The notes under the pieces are model-generated. The model saw only the letters and a list, made by a program, of their open reading frames with translations, made no database searches and was not told the origin of the DNA. From Enterobacter sp. 10-1 (GTDB taxonomy: Bacteria > Pseudomonadota > Gammaproteobacteria > Enterobacterales > Enterobacteriaceae), in contig NISF01000002.1 in the NCBI GenBank assembly GCA_002270295.1, forward strand, positions 248,001 to 312,000: a stretch of 64,000 nucleotides of DNA. Reading direction: 5' to 3'. Shown here piece after piece: positions 49,010-58,338 of this stretch (positions within the stretch are counted from its first letter, which is position 1; each line of letters begins with the position of its first letter). The translations under genes and the position numbers were made by a program.

Positions 49010-49467
49010 GATGCCGTCTCCATCCCGCGACAAAGGCGGATACGCCCCCAGTTAGAGACGATGATATTCCAGCCATCGCCGGCGTTTTGCAGACGGATAT
49101 GCCCGGCCCAGGCGCTGTTGCGCAGGCCGTAAAAGCCCAGGCCCGGCGTGATGTTTGTCAGCGAGACTTCAGGCCAGTGCGGATGCAGCGTAAAGGGCCC
49201 CTTCGCCGCGCAGTCGGCCGGGGTGTCAGAGGCGCTCAGGCACCAGCCCTGCGCTGCTTGCCCAACGCTCAGCAGCCGATCGCGGTTATGCCAGTTGGCG
49301 TCATCGCGCAGCAGCACCAGATAGTCGCGGACCTGAACGGCGGTTTGCCACAAGCGCTGCTGCTGCTGCCAGCTATTCCAGCCGAACATCCCGCTGGCGC
49401 CGAGAATCATCACCAGCGCCAGCGTCACCAGGGTTTCAATAAGGGTATAGCCACGTTGTCTGTTCAT
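49000..49467 (-). CDS. ppdA: PpdA, prepilin-peptidase-dependent protein (GspH/FimT-like)
   Basis: First gene of the ppdA-ppdB-ygdB-ppdC-recC cluster. The 155-residue protein has a near-perfect prepilin start, MNRQRGYTLIETLVTLAL (Gly -1, Tyr +1, Glu +5). A C-terminal domain with four Cys follows, the size of GspH/FimT minor pseudopilins. I start it at MNRQRG because longer leaders are unusual; the ribosome-binding site before it is weak. Type IV pilus use in enterobacteria is rarely seen, so the role is unclear. Confidence 0.9.
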   Translation of the reverse strand: MNRQRGYTLIETLVTLALVMILGASGMFGWNSWQQQQRLWQTAVQVRDYLVLLRDDANWHNRDRLLSVGQAAQGWCLSASDTPADCAAKGPFTLHPHWPEVSLTNITPGLGFYGLRNSAWAGHIRLQNAGDGWNIIVSNWGRIRLCRGMETASCL

Positions 49468-49801
49468 AGGGCGAGTATGGGGATGACCCGGCCCCGGCGC
49501 GAGGGGCAGATCAGCCATTAGCGTAGCGCGTCGAAGAGTATCGGGAGATTTACAGGGAGTTGCAGAAAATCAGGAAGCGGGCGAGCAAAAGCGGCGCCGG
49601 CCAGAACGCTCAGTCCGGCGAAAGGCCCAAGAAGTCCGGGCGCAAAAACCGGCGCAACGCGCGTCATCGCGGTTGGTTAACAGAAGTTACGCCCAGCGAC
49701 GATTATCGCGGCCGGGACAAAAAAAATGCCAGTCGGCGGCTTAGCTGACTGGCATGGGCGCGGCGGGCGCCGGCTTTGCTTATCGCGAGATAGCTGCGGA
49801 A
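49468..49801. other. Intergenic region between ppdA and thyA
   Basis: These 334 bases hold no credible gene. The right end carries the thyA terminator (49719-49755). The left part must hold the ppdA promoter but I could not identify one with confidence. Base composition is GC-rich, with no repeat I recognise. Confidence 0.7.
49719..49755 (-). terminator. thyA intrinsic terminator
   Basis: On the minus strand ATGCCAGTC pairs with GACTGGCAT (nine base pairs, 11-base loop) and runs straight into eight T. It lies about 47 bases beyond the thyA stop and separates the lgt-thyA unit from ppdA. Confidence 0.9.
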
Positions 49802-50596
49802 TTAAATCGCCACCGGCGCTTTAATGCCCGGATGCGGATCGTAGCCTTCGATATCAAAGTCTTCAAAACGGTAGTCAAAAATCGACGCCGGTTTGCGCTT
49901 GATCACCAGCTTCGGCAGCGGACGCGGCTCGCGGCTCAGCTGCAGATCGGTCTGCTCAAGGTGGTTGCTGTAGAGGTGAGTATCCCCGCCGGTCCAGACA
50001 AAATCACCCACTTCCAGATCGCACTGCTGCGCCACCATATGCACCAGCAGCGCGTAGCTGGCGATGTTGAACGGCAGGCCGAGGAACACGTCGCAGGAGC
50101 GCTGATAGAGCTGACAGGAGAGCTTGCCGTCCGCGACGTAGAACTGGAAGAACGCGTGGCACGGCGCCAGCGCCATTTTATCCAGCTCGCCGACGTTCCA
50201 TGCCGAAACGATGATCCGGCGCGAGTCCGGGTCGTTTTTCAGCTGTTCCATCACGGTGCTAATCTGGTCGATATGGCGGCCGTCCGGCGCAGGCCAGGAG
50301 CGCCACTGTTTGCCGTATACCGGCCCCAGATCGCCATTTTCATCCGCCCATTCATCCCAGATGGTGACGTTGTTTTCGTGCAGATACGCAACGTTGGTGT
50401 CACCCTGCAGGAACCACAGCAGTTCATGGATGATGGAGCGTAAATGACAGCGCTTGGTCGTCACCAGCGGGAATCCCTCCTGCAGGTTAAAACGCATCTG
50501 ATGGCCGAAAATCGAAATCGTGCCGGTACCGGTGCGGTCATTTTTTTGCGTGCCCTCGGCGAGCACTTTCTGCATCAAATCAAGATACTGTTTCAT
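49802..50596 (-). CDS. thyA: ThyA, thymidylate synthase
   Basis: ThyA methylates dUMP to dTMP using methylenetetrahydrofolate. The 264-residue protein has the same length as E. coli ThyA. It carries the catalytic Cys in [12 protein letters not shown], the phosphate-binding [17 protein letters not shown] block and the C-terminal end PVAI. It starts six bases after the lgt stop, and lgt-thyA translation is likely coupled. A strong intrinsic terminator follows. Confidence 0.98.
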   Translation of the reverse strand: MKQYLDLMQKVLAEGTQKNDRTGTGTISIFGHQMRFNLQEGFPLVTTKRCHLRSIIHELLWFLQGDTNVAYLHENNVTIWDEWADENGDLGPVYGKQWRSWPAPDGRHIDQISTVMEQLKNDPDSRRIIVSAWNVGELDKMALAPCHAFFQFYVADGKLSCQLYQRSCDVFLGLPFNIASYALLVHMVAQQCDLEVGDFVWTGGDTHLYSNHLEQTDLQLSREPRPLPKLVIKRKPASIFDYRFEDFDIEGYDPHPGIKAPVAI

Positions 50597-50602
50597 GGTT
50601 CC

Positions 50603-51478
50603 TCAAGAAGTTTGTTGCTGCGGAGGACGACGGTACGCCCAGACCATCATAATGATACCCGCAAGCACCATTGGAATCGAAAGAATCTGCCCCATGCTGA
50701 TGTACTGGACCCATTCGCCGGTGAACTGCTGATCCGGCTGGCGGAAGAATTCAACGATAATACGGAACAGACCGTAGCCGATCAGGAACAGGCCTGAGAC
50801 TGAGCCGGTCGGGCGCGGTTTACGGATAAACAGGTTCAGGATCAGGAACAGCACGATACCTTCCAGCGCCAGCTCGTACAGCTGCGAGGCGTGTCGCGGC
50901 AGGGCTCCGTAGGTGTCGAACAGCGATTGCCATTCCGGATGCGAAGGCAGCAGCGCCATGTCTTCCGCCCGCGAGCCGGGGAAGATCATCGTGTAGTGGA
51001 AGCTCGGATCGACGCGGCCCCACAGCTCACCGTTAATGAAGTTGCCCAGACGACCGGCGCCGAGGCCAAACGGGATCAGAGGCGCAATAAAATCAGCAAC
51101 CTGGAAGAAGGTGCGCTTAGTGCGTTTGGCGAAAATGATCATCACCAGAATCACCCCGATCAGACCGCCGTGGAACGACATACCGCCGTCCCAGACGCGG
51201 AACAGATAGAGCGGATCCTGCAAAAACACCGGCAGGTTGTAGAACAGGACGTAGCCGATACGCCCGCCGAGGAAGACCCCGAGGAACCCGGCATAGAGCA
51301 GGTTTTCAACTTCGTTTTTAGTCCAGCCGCTGCCCGGACGATTGGCCCGACGGGTGGCTAACCACATCGCAAAAACAAACCCGACCAGGTACATCATGCC
51401 GTACCAGTGAAGGGCGACTGGCCCAACGGAAAATATTACCGGATCAAACTCCGGAAAATGCAGGTAGCCACTATTCAT
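50603..51478 (-). CDS. lgt: Lgt, prolipoprotein diacylglyceryl transferase
   Basis: Lgt adds diacylglycerol to the lipobox cysteine of prolipoproteins in the inner membrane, the first step of lipoprotein maturation. The 291-residue, seven-helix membrane protein has the Lgt signature [16 protein letters not shown]. It also has [12 protein letters not shown] and the conserved SFHGGLIGV containing an essential His. Gene order ptsP-lgt-thyA is as in E. coli. Substrates in this window include the lipoprotein YgdR. Confidence 0.97.
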   Translation of the reverse strand: MNSGYLHFPEFDPVIFSVGPVALHWYGMMYLVGFVFAMWLATRRANRPGSGWTKNEVENLLYAGFLGVFLGGRIGYVLFYNLPVFLQDPLYLFRVWDGGMSFHGGLIGVILVMIIFAKRTKRTFFQVADFIAPLIPFGLGAGRLGNFINGELWGRVDPSFHYTMIFPGSRAEDMALLPSHPEWQSLFDTYGALPRHASQLYELALEGIVLFLILNLFIRKPRPTGSVSGLFLIGYGLFRIIVEFFRQPDQQFTGEWVQYISMGQILSIPMVLAGIIMMVWAYRRPPQQQTS

Positions 51479-51634
51479 CTGTCACCATAAAGACTTGTTA
51501 TTCCGCCGAAAGTGGACAGCGGTGATCTTGCGCACTCGCAGAAAACGGGCGCTCCAAAGGTTGCGAATGATAGCATAAGCGCCAGGCGCGATCCGCGCCG
51601 GGCGTGTAAAAGATATGTATACGAATGCGAATAA

Positions 51635-51663
51635 GCGCCGGAAAATTTCCCTGCGGCCGGCGC
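51635..51663. repeat. Inverted repeat between ptsP and lgt
   Basis: GCGCCGG and CCGGCGC form a seven-base-pair stem in the 241-base gap between the ptsP stop and lgt. A second small hairpin (CCGGG/CCCGG) lies closer to ptsP. No T run follows, so this may be an attenuator or a stability element; I cannot call a terminator. Confidence 0.35.
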
Positions 51664-51719
51664 GCTACGCCCGTCCGGGCCGGGAATACCCGGAGAGCGG
51701 CGCAAACGCCTCATCAGAA

Positions 51720-53966
51720 CTATCGACCGCCGCGAATCAGGCCGCCCAACCCTCGACGCTCCATAAAGGCCGCAACCTGATGGCGAACTTCCGTCGTCAT
51801 CTGCGCCTCCAGGCTACGCCGGGAAAGCTCCTGGGCCTCTTCGATGTCAATGCGGCGCAGCAGGTATTTGACCCTTGCCACCGACCGGCCGTTCATCGAC
51901 AGGTGGCGATAGCCAAGGCCAATCAGAATGGTGACGCACATCGGATCCCCGGCCATTTCACCGCAAAGACGCAGGTCGATGCCGAAGCGCTCGGCGTCGC
52001 GGGCAATCATCGCCAGCGCCCGCAGCACCGCAGGATGCAGGCTGTCGTACATATTCGCCACCCGGGTATTGTTGCGATCGACGGCGAGGATGTACTGCGT
52101 CAGGTCATTGGTGCCGACGGAGATAAAATCGACGCGGCTGGCGAGCTGCGCCAGCATGAAGACCATCGACGGCACCTCCAGCATCACGCCGATGCGCGGG
52201 CGCGGAATGGCGTAGCCAATCATCTCTTCAACTTCGCGGCTGGCGCGGTCGATCAAACGGCGCGCCTCGTCGACCTCATCGAGGCTGGTGATCATCGGCA
52301 GCAAAATGCTGAGGTTGCCGGTGGCGGCATTCGCGCGCAGCATCGCCCGCACCTGAATCAGGAAGATCTCCGGCTGATCGAGCGTAATGCGGATCCCGCG
52401 CCAGCCGAGGCACGGATTCTCTTCGCTGATCGGCATATACGGCAGCTGCTTATCCGCGCCGATGTCGAGGGTACGCAGCGTAACCGGCTTCTCGTTAAAC
52501 ATCTGCAGCATGCCCTGATACTGGGCGACCTGCTCCTCTTCCGACGGAAAGCCGCTCTGCAGCATAAAGGGGATTTCGGTGCGGTACAGGCCGATACCGT
52601 CAATAAAGCCGCCGAGCTTCTCTTCATGACCGAGGCTCAGGCCGGCGTTCAGCATGACCTTAACCCGCTCACCGCTTTTCAGCTCAGAGGCGCGCTCAAG
52701 GTCATCTTCCGCCAGGCGGCTGAGTTCGTTCTCTTCGCTGATCAGGCGCTGATACTCTTTCAGCAACGCCGGTTCCGGGTCGACCAGCAGCTCGCCGCGG
52801 TAGCCGTCCACGACCAGGGTATGCCCATGAAGCAATGAAGGCTGAATGTCGGCCCCCATAACCGTCGGGATCCCCAGCGCGCGCACCATGATGGCAGCAT
52901 GCGAGTTGGCCGCTCCATCGCGTACGACAACACCTACCAGCCTGTCCTGGGGGACTTCCGCCAGCGTCGTCGCCGAGAGCTCGTCGGCGACCAGGACGAT
53001 ACGTTCCGGCCAGGTGTTTGGCCCCTGAGTCGTATCGTCAAGATGAAACAGCAGCCGCTGGCCCAGCGTGCGCAGATCGCCGGCCCGTTCTTTAAGATAG
53101 CCGTCGCTGAGCGCCGCAAACTGCTCAGCGAATTTCTCGATAATTTTTTTCACCGCCCATTCGGCGACGGCCCCTTTGTCTACTTCCGCAAAGAGTTCGC
53201 GACGCAGGCGCGCGTCGGAGAGCAGGTGTGAATAGAGGTCGAAGATAGCCGACGTCTCTTTTTGCGCCCCGGCGGCGTAGCGCTTACTGTAGCGACGAAA
53301 CTCGCTGGCCGCCTCTTCCAGCGCTCCGGTGAGACGCTCGCGCTCGGAAGCCGTGTCCAGCGTTGAGGCTTCGTACACCTGCTCCATCTGCGGCAGGCTG
53401 ACGTCCATCCAGCCTTCGGCGATTGCCACCCCCGATGAGGCGGGCAGCGCGCGGATTCGCGTCTGGCGATACTGGCCAAATAGCGCGGTCAGCTGCGACT
53501 GGGAGAGAATGGCGGCCATCTGCGTCGCCAGGGTAACGAGGAAGGACTCCTCGCTTTCGTCAAACTGACGCAGCTCGCGCTGCTGCACCACCAGCACGCC
53601 CAGCAGCTGACGGCGCTGGATAATCGGCACGCCAAGAAAAGCGCGGAAGCGGTCCTCTTTTACGGCCGGAATATATTTAAAGCTGGGGTGTTTTTGCGCA
53701 TCGGCAAGGTTGATGGGCTCCGCCAGGCGCCCGACAAGACCCACAAGGCCTTCGTCAAAAGCGAGCGCAACGGTGCGACCGCGAGGTTTTTTCAGCCCGC
53801 GAGTCGCCATCAGGTAGTAGCAGCGTCGGTCGTGATCGGCCAGATAAACCGAGCAGACTTCCGTTTCCATCGCTTTGCAGATATCCGTAACCAGGATATC
53901 CAGCGCCTCGTTTAAACGCGGGGCACTCGCGACCTTCTCGACGATTTCTCGTAACCGAGTGAGCAT
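51720..53966 (-). CDS. ptsP: PtsP, PTS enzyme I(Ntr) (GAF-EI fusion)
   Basis: PtsP phosphorylates NPr in the nitrogen PTS, using PEP, and responds to glutamine and alpha-ketoglutarate. The 748-residue protein has an N-terminal GAF domain (about 1-165), then enzyme I domains. The phospho-histidine is in DGAANSHAAIMVRALGIP. PEP-binding signatures LYRTEIPFM and SVGTNDLTQYILAVDR lie in the C-terminal barrel. It starts 12 bases after the rppH stop, and rppH-ptsP are likely co-transcribed. Confidence 0.97.
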   Translation of the reverse strand: MLTRLREIVEKVASAPRLNEALDILVTDICKAMETEVCSVYLADHDRRCYYLMATRGLKKPRGRTVALAFDEGLVGLVGRLAEPINLADAQKHPSFKYIPAVKEDRFRAFLGVPIIQRRQLLGVLVVQQRELRQFDESEESFLVTLATQMAAILSQSQLTALFGQYRQTRIRALPASSGVAIAEGWMDVSLPQMEQVYEASTLDTASERERLTGALEEAASEFRRYSKRYAAGAQKETSAIFDLYSHLLSDARLRRELFAEVDKGAVAEWAVKKIIEKFAEQFAALSDGYLKERAGDLRTLGQRLLFHLDDTTQGPNTWPERIVLVADELSATTLAEVPQDRLVGVVVRDGAANSHAAIMVRALGIPTVMGADIQPSLLHGHTLVVDGYRGELLVDPEPALLKEYQRLISEENELSRLAEDDLERASELKSGERVKVMLNAGLSLGHEEKLGGFIDGIGLYRTEIPFMLQSGFPSEEEQVAQYQGMLQMFNEKPVTLRTLDIGADKQLPYMPISEENPCLGWRGIRITLDQPEIFLIQVRAMLRANAATGNLSILLPMITSLDEVDEARRLIDRASREVEEMIGYAIPRPRIGVMLEVPSMVFMLAQLASRVDFISVGTNDLTQYILAVDRNNTRVANMYDSLHPAVLRALAMIARDAERFGIDLRLCGEMAGDPMCVTILIGLGYRHLSMNGRSVARVKYLLRRIDIEEAQELSRRSLEAQMTTEVRHQVAAFMERRGLGGLIRGGR

Positions 53967-53978
53967 AATGTGCGTGGC

Positions 53979-54509
53979 TTAACCTCTTTTACGTCGATAT
54001 GCAGGCGCGCTTTGCGGCTTAGGTGCCGTTTCGGCCAGCGACATCGTGACGCTGGCGAACTCTTTCATCACCCGGCGGTAAACGTCGCGCTTAAACGATA
54101 CCACCTGACGAACCGGATACCAGTAGCTTACCCAGCGCCAGCCGTCGAACTCAGGCGTGCTGCTGGTTTGCATATTGACTTCCGTATCGCTGCCGATCAA
54201 CTGCAGAAGAAACCACTTCTGTTTCTGGCCGATACAAACCGGCTTCGTGTCCCAACGCACCAAACGTTTAGGCAATTTGTAACGCAACCAGTTACGGGTA
54301 GAGGCCAGAATGCGGACATCTTTACGACTTAGCCCAACCTCTTCAAACAATTCCCGATACATTGCCTGCTCGGCTGATTCTCCTGGATTAATGCCCCCTT
54401 GCGGGAACTGCCACGAGTGCTGACCATAGCGCCTGGCCCACATAACCTGGCCCTGGCGATTACAGATTACAATACCGACATTTGGGCGGTAGCCATCGTC
54501 ATCAATCAC
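53979..54509 (-). CDS. rppH: RppH, RNA pyrophosphohydrolase
   Basis: RppH removes pyrophosphate from the 5' end of mRNA, opening it to RNase E decay. The 176-residue protein begins [17 protein letters not shown]. It has a full Nudix box, starting [16 protein letters not shown] and ending LFEEVGL (about residues 37-60), with the catalytic glutamates. The C-terminal tail is basic (YRRKRG). ptsP follows. The upstream gap (54510-55191) is a large non-coding region with DnaA boxes. Confidence 0.97.
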   Translation of the reverse strand: MIDDDGYRPNVGIVICNRQGQVMWARRYGQHSWQFPQGGINPGESAEQAMYRELFEEVGLSRKDVRILASTRNWLRYKLPKRLVRWDTKPVCIGQKQKWFLLQLIGSDTEVNMQTSSTPEFDGWRWVSYWYPVRQVVSFKRDVYRRVMKEFASVTMSLAETAPKPQSAPAYRRKRG

Positions 54510-54874
54510 CGGACTACCTCAAAATAATCTTCAATGTGAACGATTGTTTCACACTCGCCGGAAACGGTAAACCACTCTGTTGCCACACGGCTCACGAATA
54601 ACATTTGAATAACTCACAGTTATCAGCAGAGTTATAAACAGCGTTAGCTATCACAGCGCCATTTTATTCACTTTTTCTGTGGATAGAGTTGTGAAGAAGT
54701 ATGGAATTACCCAGGGAAAACCCGGAGTAGTCCTAAACGCTTACCCATAGCCATATTTAATAATGGCATTATATTCATTAAGTTAGAATGCATTATTTTC
54801 ATAAATTACAGCATAACGTGATGATCATCACACATGCGATCCCGGAACTGATGAAAGATCGAACAATGTCGGTT

Positions 54875-54883
54875 TTATCCACA
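54875..54883 (+). promoter_or_regulatory. DnaA box (perfect TTATCCACA)
   Basis: Exact match to the high-affinity DnaA box, plus orientation. It lies 110 bases from the inverted copy at 54994-55002, in the rppH-mutH gap. Confidence 0.75.
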
Positions 54884-54885
54884 GA

Positions 54886-55005
54886 TTACGCGAGCTCATC
54901 GGACATATTTTGTCTAAAAATTCGATTTTCGTCGCACGTCAAGGCTGTAAATGGAAACAGTAGTGACGCTTTTCCCCAGTTATCCCACTTTTCTGTGGAT
55001 AACAT
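54886..55005 (-). CDS. ygdT: Possible small protein resembling YgdT
   Basis: A 39-codon frame begins MLSTEKWDNW, continues GKASLLFPFTALTCDEN and ends at TAA. As I remember the E. coli small predicted protein YgdT, from the same gap, its first 27 or so residues are very similar (MLSTESWDN, LLFPFTALTCDE). After that the frames diverge and this one is shorter. The first codons are a DnaA box, so the conservation may reflect DNA function (DARS2) rather than a protein. No good ribosome-binding site is visible. Protein status is doubtful. Confidence 0.35.
   Translation of the reverse strand: MLSTEKWDNWGKASLLFPFTALTCDENRIFRQNMSDELA
54994..55002 (-). promoter_or_regulatory. DnaA box (perfect TTATCCACA, minus strand)
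   Basis: Exact match to the high-affinity DnaA box in inverted orientation. It is also codons 2-4 of the small minus-strand frame MLSTE, which starts at 55005. Confidence 0.75.
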
Positions 55006-55191
55006 GGTGTAAGATCCTGTTCATTGCCAGTGACCAGTTCTGGAAAACCCGCCGCGGTAATTTTTTTCGCGGCAAAAAAGACAAAAAAAAGTCATATGAA
55101 TCATCAAATTGTCATACTTACCCAGGAAAAGGTAAACTCTATCCACAACGCACAAAAATAGCGCTTATTTTTTAACCAGAGGTTTCATCTT

Positions 55192-55887
55192 ATGCCCACC
55201 CTCTCGCCCCTGCTTGCACCGCCGCAAACCCAGCAGCAGCTTTTAGCCCAGGCCCAGCGGCTGGCGGGCTATTCGCTGGGTGAGCTAGCCGCGCTGGCGG
55301 GTATTCCGATTCCGCGCGATCTGAAGCGCGATAAAGGATGGACGGGCATCCTGCTGGAGATTTGGCTAGGCGCCAGCGCCGGGAGTAAACCCGAGCAGGA
55401 TTTCGCCGCGCTGGGCGTCGAGCTGAAAACGATCCCCGTGGACGCCCAGGGGCGGCCGCTGGAAACCACCTTTGTCTGCGTCGCTCCGCTCACCGGCAAC
55501 AGCGGAGTCACCTGGGAGAGCAGCCACGTCCGCCATAAGCTCAAGCGCGTACTGTGGGTGCCGGTAGAGGGCGATCGCGCGATCCCGCTCGCGCAGCGTC
55601 GGGTCGGGGCGCCGCTGCTTTGGACCCCCAACGAAGAAGAGGATCGGCAGCTGCGAATGGACTGGGAAGAGTTAATGGATCTGATCGTGCTGGGCCAGGT
55701 CGAACGCATTACCGCCCGCCACGGCGAAGTGCTGCAGCTGCGCCCGAAAGCCGCCAACAGTAAAGCCTTAACCGAGGCTATCGGCGCACACGGCGAACCG
55801 ATCCTCACCCTGCCGCGCGGTTTCTACCTGAAGAAAAACTTCACCGCCGCCCTGCTGGCTCGCCATTTTCTGCTCAGCCACGATTAA
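55192..55887 (+). CDS. mutH: MutH, methyl-directed mismatch repair endonuclease
   Basis: MutH nicks the unmethylated strand at hemimethylated GATC sites when activated by MutL. The 231-residue protein keeps the D-x(6)-E-x-K active site: Asp70, Glu77, Lys79 in [13 protein letters not shown], with the same numbering as E. coli. [10 protein letters not shown] and the [12 protein letters not shown] region follow. AGAGG precedes the ATG with good spacing. It is transcribed away from rppH, with the DnaA-box region upstream. Confidence 0.97.
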   Translation: MPTLSPLLAPPQTQQQLLAQAQRLAGYSLGELAALAGIPIPRDLKRDKGWTGILLEIWLGASAGSKPEQDFAALGVELKTIPVDAQGRPLETTFVCVAPLTGNSGVTWESSHVRHKLKRVLWVPVEGDRAIPLAQRRVGAPLLWTPNEEEDRQLRMDWEELMDLIVLGQVERITARHGEVLQLRPKAANSKALTEAIGAHGEPILTLPRGFYLKKNFTAALLARHFLLSHD

Positions 55888-55950
55888 TTTTTTGTTCTGC
55901 CTGCCGGGTTGCATATAATTGCTACTTTCTTTTTTGCAGGACTTTGAACA

Positions 55951-56664
55951 ATGTTATTTGCATGGATAACCGATCCTAACGCCTGGCTGGCGCTGGGTAC
56001 GCTGACGTTGCTGGAAATCGTACTCGGGATCGACAATATTATTTTTCTCTCTCTGGTTGTTGCCAAACTACCCACCGCCCAGCGCGCCCACGCGCGACGC
56101 ATCGGGTTAATGGGCGCAATGCTCATGCGTCTTGGGCTGCTGGCCTCTATCGCCTGGGTCGTTAAGCTGACCAATCCGCTGTTTAGCGCGTTCGGCCACG
56201 ACGTCTCCTTCCGCGATCTGATCCTGCTGCTCGGCGGCCTGTTCCTGATCTGGAAAGCCAGTAAAGAGATCCACGAATCGATCGAGGGGGAAGAGGAAGG
56301 GCCGAAGACCAACGTCCACTCTTTTATGGGCGCAATTGTGCAGATTATGCTGCTGGATATCATTTTCAGCCTCGATTCGGTGATCACCGCCGTTGGGCTC
56401 TCGGACCATCTGTTCATCATGATGGCCGCGGTGGTTATCGCGGTGCTGGTGATGATGTTTGCCGCCCGCTCGATTGGCGACTTTGTTGACCGCCACCCGT
56501 CGGTGAAAATGCTGGCGCTGGCGTTTTTGATTCTGGTTGGCTTTACCCTGATGCTCGAAAGCTTCGGTATCCATATCCCGAAAGGCTACATCTACTTCGC
56601 GATGTTCTTCTCGATTGCCGTCGAAAGCCTCAACCTGCTGCGTAATAAAAAAAATCCGCTGTAA
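55951..56664 (+). CDS. ygdQ: YgdQ, TerC-family inner-membrane protein
   Basis: This 237-residue TerC/Alx-family protein has about seven transmembrane helices. It has conserved acidic clusters LEIVLGIDNIIFLS (about 22-35) and LLDIIFSLDSVITAVG (about 130-145), which are the family's proposed metal-interacting segments. Related TerC/Alx proteins are linked to manganese efflux or metal loading of exported enzymes; YgdQ itself is poorly characterised. It starts 63 bases after mutH and is followed by an intrinsic terminator. Confidence 0.93.
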   Translation: MLFAWITDPNAWLALGTLTLLEIVLGIDNIIFLSLVVAKLPTAQRAHARRIGLMGAMLMRLGLLASIAWVVKLTNPLFSAFGHDVSFRDLILLLGGLFLIWKASKEIHESIEGEEEGPKTNVHSFMGAIVQIMLLDIIFSLDSVITAVGLSDHLFIMMAAVVIAVLVMMFAARSIGDFVDRHPSVKMLALAFLILVGFTLMLESFGIHIPKGYIYFAMFFSIAVESLNLLRNKKNPL

Positions 56665-56675
56665 CCCGCAAAAAT

Positions 56676-56706
56676 GCAGCCCAAACCTGGGCTGCAATCT
56701 TTTTTA
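56676..56706 (+). terminator. ygdQ intrinsic terminator
   Basis: GCAGCCCA and TGGGCTGC form an eight-base-pair stem with a tight loop, followed by AATCTTTTTT. It begins 12 bases after the ygdQ stop and ends about 80 bases before ygdR, so ygdR has its own promoter. Confidence 0.88.
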
Positions 56707-56787
56707 AGACTTTACTGCTTTTTATGTCTCACAAATCAGGCTATTAATACACTGGTGTGAGGTGCGACCATTATAGAGGTGTTAACG

Positions 56788-57006
56788 ATGAAAAAATGGG
56801 CAGTGTTGATTTCCGCCGTAGGACTGGCCTTCTCGGTTTCCGGTTGCAGCAGCGATTACGTTATGGCGACAAAAGACGGGCGCATGATTTTGACCGACGG
56901 TAAGCCGGCGGTTGACGACGATACCGGTCTTATCAGCTACGAAGATCAGCAGGGCAATAAAATGCAGATCAATCGTGACGACGTTTCACAAATTATTAAG
57001 CGCTAA
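56788..57006 (+). CDS. ygdR: YgdR, small lipoprotein of the YgdI/YgdR family
   Basis: This 72-residue lipoprotein precursor has the signal [20 protein letters not shown]; the lipobox VSGC places the acylated Cys at residue 20. The mature part ([19 protein letters not shown]) is a small SH3-like DUF903 domain. Residues after the Cys are Ser-Ser, so outer-membrane sorting is expected. Function unknown. I start it at 56788; an ATG-like codon three residues earlier gives a less typical signal. Processing depends on Lgt (50603-51478). Confidence 0.94.
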   Translation: MKKWAVLISAVGLAFSVSGCSSDYVMATKDGRMILTDGKPAVDDDTGLISYEDQQGNKMQINRDDVSQIIKR

Positions 57007-57240
57007 AAGATTGCGGCGGCTCGCCGCTTGCCGGCAATCGCCTGGCAACGCGCCCTCTGCAACCAGCCTCGGTGTTGAGAAAAGAGTCGGGTAAACCTGA
57101 TACGTCCGCGACAGCAGCCTGCGGACCCCACCAGCCCGGCTTTTTTGATCTTTTTACTTCCTCTTTTTCTTCCCCTCTGCCATTTTGATACTCCTTTGTC
57201 GGGGAAAGCCTGACCTTGTCGATAAAAAAGGAAGCCGGCT

Positions 57241-58281
57241 ATGCAGTATCACCGTATCCCACACAGTTCTCTCGAAATCAGCACGCTGGGGCTGGGCACT
57301 ATGACTTTTGGTGAACAGAATAGCGAGGCCGACGCTCACCAACAGCTCGACTACGCTGTCAGCCAGGGCATCAACCTGATTGATGTCGCTGAAATGTATC
57401 CTGTCCCGCCGCGCCCGGAAACTCAGGGGCTGACGGAAACCTACGTCGGCAACTGGCTGGCGAAACACGGCAGCCGCGAAAAGCTGGTTATCGCCTCCAA
57501 AGTCAGCGGCCCTGCGCGTAACAACGACAGCAGCATCCGTCCAAATCACGTTCTGGATCGCAAAAATATCCGCGACGCTCTGCACGATAGCCTGAAGCGC
57601 CTGCAGACCGATTATCTCGATCTTTACCAGGTTCACTGGCCGCAGCGCCCGACCAACTGCTTCGGCAAGCTGGGCTACACCTGGACCGACTCCGCGCCGG
57701 TGGTCACCCTGCTGGATACCCTGGAAGCGCTAACCGAATTCCAGCGCGCCGGCAAAATCCGCTATATCGGCGTTTCCAACGAGACGGCGTTTGGCGTGAT
57801 GCGCTATCTGCACCTCGCGGATAAGCACGACCTGCCGCGTATTGTCACCATCCAGAACCCGTATAGCCTGGTGAACCGCAGCTATGAGGTTGCGCTGTCG
57901 GAGGTAAGCCAGTATGAAGGCGTAGAGCTGCTGGCCTACTCCTGCCTGGCATTCGGTACGCTGACCGGGAAGTATCTCAACGGCGCGAAGCCGGCCGGGG
58001 CGCGCAACACCCTGTTCAGCCGCTTTACGCGCTACAGCGGCGAGCAGACACAGCTGGCGGTCGCGGCATATGTCGATATCGCAAAACGGCATAACCTAGA
58101 TCCGGCACAAATGGCGCTGGCCTTCGTGCGCCGTCAGCCGTTTGTCGCCAGCACTCTGCTCGGCGCCACTTCGCTGGATCAGCTGAAGACCAACGTCGAA
58201 AGCCTGCATCTTGAGCTCAGCGAGGAGGTTCTGGCGGAGATTGAAGCGGTGCACCGGATTTATACCTACCCGGCGCCGTAA
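57241..58281 (+). CDS. tas: Tas, aldo/keto reductase family protein
   Basis: This 346-residue NADP(H)-linked aldo/keto reductase of the Tas/YajO type has the same length as E. coli Tas. It has the barrel start MQYHRIPHSSLEISTLGLG, the catalytic Asp/Tyr region LIDVAEMYPVP, Lys in VIASKVSG and His in YQVHWPQR. The cofactor-binding end is FVASTLLGATSLDQL. E. coli tas suppresses tyrosine need in some stress settings; the natural substrate is unknown. It is convergent with lplT across a REP-like hairpin. Confidence 0.95.
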   Translation: MQYHRIPHSSLEISTLGLGTMTFGEQNSEADAHQQLDYAVSQGINLIDVAEMYPVPPRPETQGLTETYVGNWLAKHGSREKLVIASKVSGPARNNDSSIRPNHVLDRKNIRDALHDSLKRLQTDYLDLYQVHWPQRPTNCFGKLGYTWTDSAPVVTLLDTLEALTEFQRAGKIRYIGVSNETAFGVMRYLHLADKHDLPRIVTIQNPYSLVNRSYEVALSEVSQYEGVELLAYSCLAFGTLTGKYLNGAKPAGARNTLFSRFTRYSGEQTQLAVAAYVDIAKRHNLDPAQMALAFVRRQPFVASTLLGATSLDQLKTNVESLHLELSEEVLAEIEAVHRIYTYPAP

Positions 58282-58285
58282 ACGG

Positions 58286-58327
58286 CTTATCCGGGCTACG
58301 GCAGCCGCACCGTCGTAGCCCGGTAAG
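58286..58327. repeat. REP-like palindrome between convergent tas and lplT
   Basis: CTTATCCGGGCTACG and CGTAGCCCGGTAAG form a long imperfect inverted repeat filling the 57-base gap between the two stops. The words TTATCCGG and GGCTACG are typical of enterobacterial REP (BIME) units. It probably acts as a bidirectional end and mRNA-stability element. Confidence 0.75.
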
Positions 58328-58338
58328 CGCAAGACGTT

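Larger units (their letters stand above)
54510..55191. other. rppH-mutH intergenic region, DARS2-like DnaA-box cluster
   Basis: This 682-base gap, AT-rich against its surroundings, contains two perfect DnaA boxes TTATCCACA (54875-54883 plus; 54994-55002 minus) and two one-mismatch boxes CTATCCACA (54678-54686 minus; 55139-55147 plus), about 470 bases end to end. In E. coli the DnaA-reactivating sequence DARS2 lies next to mutH, so this is probably its equivalent. IHF and Fis sites are expected but I could not place them. It also holds promoters for rppH and mutH and one small reading frame (54886-55005). Other frames in the gap look random. Confidence 0.7.

Noticed and set aside
54788..55175. 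Two plus-strand frames of 74 codons in the rppH-mutH gap
   Set aside because: No ribosome-binding sites, low-complexity or unremarkable sequence, and they run through DnaA boxes in a known regulatory gap.
57007..57240. Possible sRNA or terminator between ygdR and tas
   Set aside because: There are GC-rich hairpins and a T run (near 57140-57160), but pairing is patchy and I could not define ends or a promoter.
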